Position numbers and translations under genes: made by a program. A stretch of DNA of 64,000 bases from positions 186,001-250,000 of the forward strand of contig DASXDU010000024.1 of NCBI GenBank assembly GCA_036490515.1, written 5' to 3'. Shown one piece after another: positions 1-7,957 of the stretch. How positions within the stretch are numbered: the first letter of the stretch is position 1; each line of letters opens with the position of its first letter. The notes beneath the pieces are model-generated. The model made no database searches and had not been told where the DNA came from. It was given only the letters and a program-made list of their open reading frames with translations. This stretch comes from Palsa-1150 sp036490515 (GTDB lineage Bacteria > Myxococcota_A > Polyangia > Polyangiales > Polyangiaceae).

Positions 1-961
1 GATCGAGCTCGGCGACGATGGCGTCGTGCATCGCGTTGGCGTCGGCCCAGCGGTCGGCGGGGGCGTGCGCGAGGGCCCGGTCGAGGATGCCGCTCCAGCG
101 GGGCCCCACGACGGGCCGCTCGGCCTGGGCTTCGGCGTACTTGCCATCGAGCACGCGCCGGAGCACCTGCGCCGGGTTGTTCCCCTCGAAGGGGAGGTGC
201 CCGACCATGCACTCGTAGAGGAGGACGCCCATCCCGAAGACGTCGGCCCGCGCGTCGACGTCCCCGCCCTCGATCTGCTCGGGGGCCATGTGCGCGGGGC
301 TGCCGAGGACCTGCCCGGTGGAGGTCACGCCCTGCGCGTCGAGGAGCTTGGCGATGCCGAAGTCGGTGAGCTTCACCGCGAGGCGATCGGGGGTGAGGGA
401 GGAGTGTTGGTGCGCGGGGGCGGGCGTGGGCGCGGACGCGGGCGTGGGCGTGGGCGCGGGCGTGGGCGTGGGGGCGGGCGTGGGCGTCGGCTTCGACGCG
501 GCGGGCCGGTGCTCGATGAGGACGTTTTCGGGCTTGATGTCGCGGTGGACGACGCCGGAGCCGTTGGCGTGGGCGAGGGCGGAGAGGAGCTCGAGCGCGA
601 AGCCCGCCGCGATCTCCGGGGGCATCGCCTTGCGCTCCTGGAGGAGCTTGCGCAGCGTCGTGCCGCGCAGGAGCTCCGCGACGAGGTACTGCTCCTCGTC
701 GCCCGCCTCGCTGACGTCGAAGACCTCGACGATGTTCGGGTGGCGGAGCTTCGCGACGGCGCGCGCCTCGGTCGCGAAGCGCGTCACCACCTCCGTCGAG
801 TCCCGGAGGTGCGGGTGGATGACCTTCACGGCGACCTCGCGCCCGAGCCGCTTGTCGAGCGCGCGGTAGACCGTGGCCATCCCGCCGTGGCCGATCTCCT
901 CGAGGACCTCGTACTTGGCGAGCTGCGGCAGCCGGGCCCGCGATGCTGCGCTCGCCTCCAT
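1..961 (-). CDS. Ser/Thr protein kinase, C-terminus beyond window edge
   Basis: Hanks-type kinase, probably cytosolic as far as visible. The ATG start is at 961 and 320 residues are seen before the window edge. The glycine loop GHGGMATVY is at residues 24-32, the ATP lysine in VAVK is K46, the catalytic loop HRDIKPEN is at 139-146, DFG at 200-202 and MAPEQ near 225-229. Between HRDIKPEN and DFG lies an unusual Pro/Thr/Ala-rich insert (about residues 153-189) encoded by a hexanucleotide repeat. Kinases of this type normally have a short hairpin there. The start lies 14 bases downstream of the NtrC-like activator's stop, so the two are probably co-transcribed. Substrates are unknown, and the unseen C-terminus could hold a membrane segment or sensor domain. 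Confidence 0.93.
   Translation of the reverse strand, partial: MEASAASRARLPQLAKYEVLEEIGHGGMATVYRALDKRLGREVAVKVIHPHLRDSTEVVTRFATEARAVAKLRHPNIVEVFDVSEAGDEEQYLVAELLRGTTLRKLLQERKAMPPEIAAGFALELLSALAHANGSGVVHRDIKPENVLIEHRPAASKPTPTPAPTPTPAPTPTPASAPTPAPAHQHSSLTPDRLAVKLTDFGIAKLLDAQGVTSTGQVLGSPAHMAPEQIEGGDVDARADVFGMGVLLYECMVGHLPFEGNNPAQVLRRVLDGKYAEAQAERPVVGPRWSGILDRALAHAPADRWADANAMHDAIVAELD
416..493 (-). repeat. In-frame hexanucleotide repeat inside the kinase gene
   Basis: An imperfect run of GGGCGT/GGGCGC hexamers (plus-strand reading). On the minus strand it encodes alternating Pro-Thr and Pro-Ala from about residue 157 to 182 of the kinase, between the catalytic loop and DFG. Six-base units keep the frame, so copy number could change by slippage without breaking the protein. 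Confidence 0.85.
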
Positions 962-975
962 CGAGCTTCAGTGTA

Positions 976-2532
976 TCAGGTCGAACCGCCCTTGAGGCCG
1001 AGGCGCTTCAGGCGGCTCCGCAGGGTGCTCTCGCTCAAGCCGAGCGACCGGGCGGCCCGCGACTGGTTATTGTCGGCCCGGGCGAGGACCTGCGCGAGGA
1101 TCTCCTTCTCGAGCGCGTCGAACGTCGTCCCCTGGTCGGGGAGCTCGAGCACGATCGACCACGGCGCGCTGGTGTGGCCCGCAGCGCTTGCGGGGCCCGC
1201 GGCAGGCAACGACACCGACGACGGAGCGGCGAGCGGCACCTCGGCCGGGGCGCCGAGGCGCATCTGCGAGCTGTTCGGGCCCGGCGCGGGGAGGTTCAGC
1301 TCCTCGACGTCGACCTCGTGGCCCGCGTGGTAGATGACGAGCCGCTCCATCAGGTTCGAGAGCTCGCGCACGTTGCCCGGCCAGCCGTGCTGCTCGAGGG
1401 CGCGCCACGCGGAGTCGACGACGCGCGGCTGCGGGCGGTTCATGCGGCGCGCCGCGGCCTCGAGCATCGGCTGGCCCAGGCCGCGCACGTCCTCGGGGCG
1501 GTTGCGGAGCGGCGGGATTTGGATGGGGGCGACGGCGAGGCGGTAGTAGAGGTCGAGCCGGAAGCCGCCAGACTGCGCGTCGGCGAGGAGATCGCGGTTG
1601 GTGGCGGCGATGATGCGAAGGTCGACGCGGCGCGGGTCGCTCCCGCCCACGGGCCAGATCTCGCGCGACTCGAGCGCGCGAAGGAGCATCGCCTGGAGCG
1701 AGGGAGGTGCCTCGCCGATCTCGTCGAGGAAGAGCGTGCCCCCGTCGGCGAGCTCGAAGAGGCCGCGGCGCGACGCCTGCGCCCCCGTGAAGGCGCCCTT
1801 CACGTGTCCGAAGAGCTCACTCGTCAGGAGCTCGGGCGGCAGGGCGGCGAGGTTCTGTGCGACGAAGCGGCCGCGCTTGCGCTGGCTGCGCTCGTGGATG
1901 GCGGCGGCGACGAGCTCCTTGCCGACGCCCGTCTCGCCGTAGAGAAGGACGTTCGCGTCCGTGCCGCTCACCGCGACGACCTGATCGAGCACCTTCGCCA
2001 TCGCGGGCGACGTCACCTGGAGGCGCGGGTGCACGAGCGTCCGCTGCACGACCTCGACGTCGTCGCGGAGGCTCTTGTTGCTGACCTTGAGCTCGTCCAC
2101 CAGGCGGCGGTTGTCGAGCTCGAGGCGGCGCGACTCGAAGGCGCGCGTGATCGTGAGGCGCAGCTGGTCGGCGTCCCAGGGCTTCTGGAGGTACGCCCAC
2201 ACGTGCCCGAGGTTCACGGCGTCGGCGAGGTCGTCGTGGTCGCTGAAGCCGGTGAGCAGGATGCGCGGCACGTCGCGGTGCTGGTCGTAGGCCCGCGCGA
2301 GCAGCTCGCTGCCCTTCATCGGGTCCATGCGCATGTCGCTCACGAGGACGTCGACGGGCGACCGCGCCATGAGCTCGAGGGCCGCGCCGCCGGTCGCGGC
2401 GAGCGAGACGTCGAAGTCCCCCTCGAAGACCGCCTGGAAGACCTCCCGGACGTCGTCCTCGTCGTCCACGTACAGCACGCGGGGGCGCCCGGCCGGGGCT
2501 GCGCCGGGCACCACGGAAGTGCGCGTCGTCAC
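976..2532 (-). CDS. NtrC-type sigma-54-dependent response regulator
   Basis: 518-residue activator of sigma-54 RNA polymerase with a GTG start. The receiver domain spans about residues 18-125, with acidic pair D23/D24, phosphoacceptor D66 and conserved K117. A probable coiled-coil linker covers 130-165. The AAA+ domain has Walker A GETGVGKE at 199-206, the sigma-54 contact loop GAFTGA at 246-251 and Walker B LFLDE at 267-271. A Pro/Ala/Ser-rich linker precedes a C-terminal Fis-type helix-turn-helix (about 475-518). All elements of a functional activator are present. No histidine kinase partner is adjacent. Instead the gene is followed after 14 bases by a Ser/Thr kinase, which hints at cross-talk (inference). 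Confidence 0.95.
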   Translation of the reverse strand: MTTRTSVVPGAAPAGRPRVLYVDDEDDVREVFQAVFEGDFDVSLAATGGAALELMARSPVDVLVSDMRMDPMKGSELLARAYDQHRDVPRILLTGFSDHDDLADAVNLGHVWAYLQKPWDADQLRLTITRAFESRRLELDNRRLVDELKVSNKSLRDDVEVVQRTLVHPRLQVTSPAMAKVLDQVVAVSGTDANVLLYGETGVGKELVAAAIHERSQRKRGRFVAQNLAALPPELLTSELFGHVKGAFTGAQASRRGLFELADGGTLFLDEIGEAPPSLQAMLLRALESREIWPVGGSDPRRVDLRIIAATNRDLLADAQSGGFRLDLYYRLAVAPIQIPPLRNRPEDVRGLGQPMLEAAARRMNRPQPRVVDSAWRALEQHGWPGNVRELSNLMERLVIYHAGHEVDVEELNLPAPGPNSSQMRLGAPAEVPLAAPSSVSLPAAGPASAAGHTSAPWSIVLELPDQGTTFDALEKEILAQVLARADNNQSRAARSLGLSESTLRSRLKRLGLKGGST

Positions 2533-2571
2533 TCCGGCGAGCCTATCAGTTCCCCGGGCTCTCGGCGCGTC

Positions 2572-3333
2572 TCACCCGCGCGCGTGCGAGAGGAGCTCGT
2601 CGTGGTAGCCGTGGAACGCGCTCGCCTCGGGCCACGAGGGTGCCCGCGCGATGAGCGACGGCACTTCCTTCGAGCGCCCGCCGTCGACCGCGACGATGGC
2701 CGCGGCGTAGCGCATGGCCCAGTGCACGAGCGGCGACGCGGAGGCCGCGCGGCGGAGGAGCGACGCGTCCCCCGGGGCGCTCTCGTGGGCGAACGCGCGG
2801 GCGAGGGCGGCGAGGCCGCGGCGGAGCTTCGTGATGCGGCGACGCGCGAGCGGCCCGGCGACGGGCATGGGCAGGACCTGCAGGACCTCGGCCTTGCGGA
2901 TGGCCGCCCCCCGGTCGCCCTCGAACGCGTCGAGCAGCGTCTCGATGAAGAGCCGCTGCTCGAGCGCGGCCTCCCACGCGTCGCCCTTGACCGCGTGGTC
3001 GAGCGCATCGCGCGCGGCCTCGACCCAGCCGTACGACGCGTAGGCCGTGGCCGCCAGGAGGGGGGCCATCGTCTCCTTGTGGGCGACCCGCTCGAACGAG
3101 CCCTCCCACGTGCCGATGACGCGCTGGACGTCGCCCGACATGAGGAGGCGCTTCATGCGAAGGCGCGAGAGGAGCGCGGGGAGGAATAGGAGCGCGCCGA
3201 ACGCCATGAGCGGGAACGCGAGCCGCGGGTCGCGCCCGATGACCTGCGCGGCCAGCACGGCGCTCAGCGCGGACACGGCGATGGGCAGGAACGCCAGCGC
3301 CCGCGTGGGGCCCTTCGGGGCTCGGGACGGCAT
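2572..3333 (-). CDS. Membrane protein of unknown function
   Basis: 253 residues from ATG at 3333. Two hydrophobic segments near the N-terminus (about residues 13-30 and 38-55) are followed by a basic stretch and a long, probably all-helical cytosolic domain rich in Ala, Leu, Arg and Glu. Helical pairs such as APLLAATAYASYGWVEAARD resemble TPR-like repeats, but I cannot assign the family. It sits between the FHA activator upstream and the NtrC-like activator downstream, all on the minus strand. A longer in-frame extension upstream lies inside the activator region and has shadow-frame composition, so I prefer this start. Confidence 0.75.
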   Translation of the reverse strand: MPSRAPKGPTRALAFLPIAVSALSAVLAAQVIGRDPRLAFPLMAFGALLFLPALLSRLRMKRLLMSGDVQRVIGTWEGSFERVAHKETMAPLLAATAYASYGWVEAARDALDHAVKGDAWEAALEQRLFIETLLDAFEGDRGAAIRKAEVLQVLPMPVAGPLARRRITKLRRGLAALARAFAHESAPGDASLLRRAASASPLVHWAMRYAAAIVAVDGGRSKEVPSLIARAPSWPEASAFHGYHDELLSHARG

Positions 3334-3395
3334 TCGTCTCTCCAGCGTAAGGCAGCGCCGGCCGCGCGCAACGTGCGCAACCCTGCGCGGGCGCT

Positions 3396-4739
<1,344 letters not shown>

Positions 4740-4810
4740 GTCGCTACAAGTACCACGGGCAGGGCAAGCGCCGGAAGAACGCTGCGAGGCCGGGGGGTTG
4801 GAGGGGGCGT

Positions 4811-4879
<69 letters not shown>

Positions 4880-4954
4880 GAAAGACGAACACGGGAACGA
4901 GGGAACGGGAACGGGAATCGGGAATGGGAGAGGGCACTTCCCGCCTGTTCGCCC

Positions 4955-5332
4955 GATCACGAGCTTCTCTCTTCCGATCACGAGCCTCGTGCCGGGGGGC
5001 ATGAGCGTCGCGCCGGCGGGCGCGAGCCTCACTCGCCCGGGTACGAGCCTCACTCGCCCAGGTACGAGCCTCACTCGTCCGGGTACGAGCCTCACTCGCC
5101 CAGGTACGAGCCTCACTCGCCCAGGTACGAGCTTCACTCGCCCAGGTACGAGCCTCACTCGCCCAGGTACGAGCCTCACTCGCCCGGCTACGAGCCTCAC
5201 TCGCCCGGCTACGAGCCTCACTCGTCCAGGTACGAGCTTCACTCGCCCAGGTACGAGCCTCACTCGCCCGGGTACGAGCTTCACTCGCCCGGGTACGAGC
5301 CTCGCTCGGCCCGGTACGAGCCTCACTCGCCC
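4955..5332. repeat. 21-bp tandem repeat (minisatellite), 18 copies
   Basis: Exactly periodic 21-bp units of the form GGGTACGAGCCTCACTCGCC plus one base. The first three copies (4955-5017) are clearly degenerate; from 5018 the copies are near identical with one to three substitutions. Because 21 is a multiple of three and the unit lacks stops in several frames, it creates long open frames on both strands with heptad translations such as SLTRPGT and VRLVPGR. None has a convincing start, ribosome site or domain, so I treat it as non-coding. Confidence 0.95.
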
Positions 5333-5396
5333 AGGTAGGTGGCTCGTTCACGCCAGTCCGCGCCTCGCAAACTCGGGGTGAAGCGGGGAAGTCCGC

Positions 5397-5570
5397 GACT
5401 TGCGAAAGCAAGTCGTTCGCCGAAGGCGATGCGGGGGAGGACTCCAACCCGCAGGGTTGGAGGGGGTGCGCAGCACCCCACGCGAACGACACTCCGTCGT
5501 CGTCGGCGAAGCCGACGAGGGGCGGAGCTAGACGCATTCGACGACCGCCAGGTTGTCGAATGCGTTCTAG
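5397..5570. other. Array of six consecutive small hairpins
   Basis: Six inverted repeats lie in series. Stem 1 is 7 bp (5397-5403 with 5408-5414, GAAA loop). Stem 2 is 5 bp (5417-5421 with 5425-5429, GAA loop). Stem 3 is 9 bp (5442-5450 with 5454-5462, GCA loop). Stem 4 is 7 bp (5463-5469 with 5473-5479, GCA loop). Stem 5 is 8 bp (5500-5507 with 5511-5518, GAA loop). Stem 6 is 10 bp (5533-5542 with 5555-5564), extendable by CTAGA/TCTAG around a one-base bulge. All base pairs are Watson-Crick. The region is non-coding, between the minisatellite and the kinase stop codon. It could be a structured RNA, a transcript end or a REP-like mobile repeat; I cannot tell which. Confidence 0.8.
5528..5570 (-). 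terminator. Possible transcript-end hairpin overlapping the kinase stop codon
   Basis: The sixth hairpin of the array has a 10-bp perfect core and a five-pair extension. The kinase TAG stop (5567-5569) lies within its right arm. No clear T-run follows, so intrinsic termination is uncertain. Confidence 0.35.
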
Positions 5571-6586
5571 TGCCGGCTGCCCACCTTCGACACGCTGGAG
5601 ATGCTCGTCACGCTCCGCGCCGTCACGTCGGTCCGTTCCTCGCGCACCGGGAGCATCTTCGGCCTCCGGCGCGGGGCGTTGCCCATCGTCCGGCAGACGC
5701 GGCGCCACGTCGCGAGGGCCTCCTCGGCGCTCGCGAAGCGCTTCTCGCGGTCGCGGGCCATCATCTTCGCGAGGAACCGCTCGATGCCCGCGGGCCACTC
5801 GTCGCCCGTCGTCGCCGACAGCGTCGGCGGCTCGCGATCGAGCTTGAGCGCGATGAGCGTGAGCGCGTTCTGGCCCTCGAACGGGAGCCTCCCCGAGAGC
5901 GCGCGGAAGGCGACGGCCCCGAGCGCGTAGAGGTCGGCCCGCTGGTCGACGCGCGCGCTGCCGCGGACCTGCTCGGGCGCCATGTAGGCGAAGCTCCCGA
6001 GCGTCGCGTCGAAGGCCGTCAGCGACGGCTCGCTCCGCTGGCCCTTGGGCGAGCGCACCTTCGAGACGCCGAAATCGAGGATGCGCGTCCGCTCCTCGCT
6101 CTCGTCGTTGGCGATGTCGCGCGCCGTCAGGCGGCGCTTCTCGATGAAGAGGTTCGCGGGCTTGATGTCGCGGTGGACGACGCCCGCGTTGTGCGCGGCG
6201 GCGAGCCCCTGGAGCGCGTCGTCGACGACGGGCGCGACCTCGGCGAACGAGAGGTACTGCTCGCGGCGCAGGCGCTCGTCGAGGCCCTCGCCCGAGAGGA
6301 GCTCGAAGGCGATCCACAGGCGGCCGTCGCGGTCCTTGCCGGCGCCGAGGATGTTCGCGATGTGCTGCGACTTGATCTGCGCGGCGATCGACGCCTCGCG
6401 GTGGAAGCGCGCGACGAGGTCCTTGTCCTGCGCGGCCTTGTCGTGGAGGACCTTGATGGCGACCTTCTCGCCGCTCTTGCCGTCGGCGGCGTAGACCTCG
6501 CCCATGCCGCCGGTCCCGATGAGACGCCGCACCCGGTAGACGCTGCCGATCGTAGTGCCTACGAGGGAGCCCGGCTCGTGCGACAT
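5567..6586 (-). CDS. Ser/Thr protein kinase, cytosolic
   Basis: 339-residue Hanks kinase with no membrane segment. The glycine loop GTGGMGEVY is at 24-32, the ATP lysine in VAIK is K45, the catalytic loop HRDIKPAN starts at 138, DFG is at 171-173, and a YMAPEQ motif follows. A short C-terminal tail is rich in Arg, Ser and Thr (possible autophosphorylation sites). It is about the minimum length for a complete kinase plus tail. It lies upstream of the FHA activator on the same strand but separated by the repeat/hairpin region. It is divergent from the YbjN-like gene, with 70 bases between starts. A kinase-to-FHA-activator relay is plausible but inferred. Confidence 0.95.
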   Translation of the reverse strand: MSHEPGSLVGTTIGSVYRVRRLIGTGGMGEVYAADGKSGEKVAIKVLHDKAAQDKDLVARFHREASIAAQIKSQHIANILGAGKDRDGRLWIAFELLSGEGLDERLRREQYLSFAEVAPVVDDALQGLAAAHNAGVVHRDIKPANLFIEKRRLTARDIANDESEERTRILDFGVSKVRSPKGQRSEPSLTAFDATLGSFAYMAPEQVRGSARVDQRADLYALGAVAFRALSGRLPFEGQNALTLIALKLDREPPTLSATTGDEWPAGIERFLAKMMARDREKRFASAEEALATWRRVCRTMGNAPRRRPKMLPVREERTDVTARSVTSISSVSKVGSRH

Positions 6587-6656
6587 CCCACCCGGGATGC
6601 TAGCACCATTCTCGCGTGTTGAGCCCAGCGTGGCGCGGCTCTACGCTCTACCGACC

Positions 6657-7052
6657 ATGCGAACGGAGAAGGACGTCGAGGCGTACCTCCTGCGCCTCAA
6701 TCGGCGCTACAGGGTGCTCGAGGACACACCCGGCACGTTCCTCGTGGAGGTGGGAGAGAAGGCGCCACCACTGGTCGTGCGCGTCGAGCCGCCGCTCGTC
6801 GTCGTGCGCGTCCAGCTCGGCGACGCTCCCTCCGGCGACGGCGCAGCGCCGCTCCTCCGCAAGCTCCTCGAGATGAACGCCAAGCAGCTCGTTCACGCCG
6901 CGTACGGCGTCGACGACGGCAAGGTGGTCATCTCGAGCGCGCTGGAGCTCGAGAACCTCGACTTCAACGAGCTCCAGGCGACGATGGACGAGATCGACAT
7001 GGCCCTCGCGCAGCCCGTCCCCGGCCTCGCGGCCCCTGCCAAGAAGAACTGA
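6657..7052 (+). CDS. YbjN-like / secretion-chaperone-fold protein
   Basis: 131 residues from ATG at 6657. The alternating pattern (KDVEAYLLRLN, a beta-rich middle with VRVEPPLVVVRVQL, then LLRKLLEMNAKQLVHAAYG and DDGKVVISSALELENL) matches the YbjN/CesT-like fold of small bacterial proteins that bind partner proteins. The assignment rests on pattern only. An in-frame start 34 codons upstream would run into the divergent kinase and lacks family-like sequence. The gene ends 12 bases before the PspA start, so the pair is surely co-transcribed and the protein may act with PspA in envelope stress (inference). Confidence 0.7.
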   Translation: MRTEKDVEAYLLRLNRRYRVLEDTPGTFLVEVGEKAPPLVVRVEPPLVVVRVQLGDAPSGDGAAPLLRKLLEMNAKQLVHAAYGVDDGKVVISSALELENLDFNELQATMDEIDMALAQPVPGLAAPAKKN

Positions 7053-7064
7053 AAAGAACCGCAC

Positions 7065-7892
7065 ATGGGCATCTTCAGCCGCCTCGCGCAGCTCATCAAA
7101 AGCAACCTGAACGACCTTATCAGCCGCTCGGAGGACCCCGAGAAGATGCTGAACCAGGTCGTCCTCGACATGAACAACCAGCTCGTCGAGGCGAAGAAGC
7201 AGGTCGCCGCGTCGATCGCGGACGAGAAGCGCCTGGCCAAACAGGCCGAGCAGGAGCTGAACAACGCGGCGGAGTGGGAGCGCCGCGCGATGATGGCGCT
7301 CCGCGCCGGCAACGAGGAGCTGGCGAAGGAGGCCCTCGCCCGCAAGCGCGAGCACGACGAGCTGGCGACCACGTTCAAGGAACAGTGGACCAAGCAGAAG
7401 ACGGCGGTGGACCAGCTGAAGAAGGCCCTCCGCATGCTCAACGACAAGATCGAGGAGGCCAAGCGGAAGAAGAACGTCCTCATCGCGCGCAAGAAGCGCG
7501 CGGAGGCGCAGAAGGCCATCCAGGAGACGATGAGCGGCCTTCGCGATCAGAGCGCGTTCGAGACGTTCGACCGCATGTCGCAGAAGGTCGATCAGATCGA
7601 GGCCGAGGCCGAGGCGCAGGCGGACCTGGCCGAGGAGTACTCGGGGGACGTGCTGGCGTCGCAGTTCGCGAACCTGGAACGCAAGGCGAGCGGCGACGAC
7701 GACCTCGCGGCGCTCAAGCGCAAGATGGGCCTCCTGCCTCCCGAGGAGGAGAAGGCCCCGGCCGCGCCGGTGCAGGCGCGCGTCGAGGCGCCGCCCGCGG
7801 CGGCCAAGAACGAGCAGGACGAGCTCGCGGCCGCCCTCGAGGAGATGGAAGCCGAGCAGGTCGAGCAGGAGAAGCGCAAGGCGGGTCGGTAG
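7065..7892 (+). CDS. pspA: PspA/IM30-family membrane-stress protein
   Basis: 275 residues, starting MGIFSRLAQLIKSNLNDLI, an amphipathic N-terminal helix typical of PspA/IM30, followed by SEDPEKMLNQVVLDM and a long coiled coil (to about residue 205). Such proteins form ESCRT-III-like oligomers on the cytosolic membrane face and protect against proton leakage. The C-terminus (about 225-275) is an Ala/Pro/Glu-rich linker plus a short helix, longer than the E. coli protein. No pspF or pspBC is visible; its neighbours are the YbjN-like gene and a P-type ATPase. Confidence 0.93.
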   Translation: MGIFSRLAQLIKSNLNDLISRSEDPEKMLNQVVLDMNNQLVEAKKQVAASIADEKRLAKQAEQELNNAAEWERRAMMALRAGNEELAKEALARKREHDELATTFKEQWTKQKTAVDQLKKALRMLNDKIEEAKRKKNVLIARKKRAEAQKAIQETMSGLRDQSAFETFDRMSQKVDQIEAEAEAQADLAEEYSGDVLASQFANLERKASGDDDLAALKRKMGLLPPEEEKAPAAPVQARVEAPPAAAKNEQDELAAALEEMEAEQVEQEKRKAGR

Positions 7893-7906
7893 TCGCGGAG
7901 CCGCGA
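7893..7906 (+). terminator. Small hairpin directly after the pspA stop
   Basis: A perfect 6-bp stem with a two-base spacer (TCGCGG-AG-CCGCGA) begins right after the TAG stop. There is no T-run. It may only attenuate transcription into the ATPase gene or stabilise the pspA message end. Confidence 0.25.
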
Positions 7907-7957
7907 CAGCCGCGCCGGGCCCGGGGCCGTCCGCGTGGATGGAGGCCGGGGCCCCCT

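Noticed and set aside
26..3189. Plus-strand frames opposite the first kinase and activator
   Set aside because: Shadows of minus-strand genes with complete domain motifs.
4955..5332. CRISPR array
   Set aside because: Units are directly adjacent with no spacers, and no cas gene is visible.
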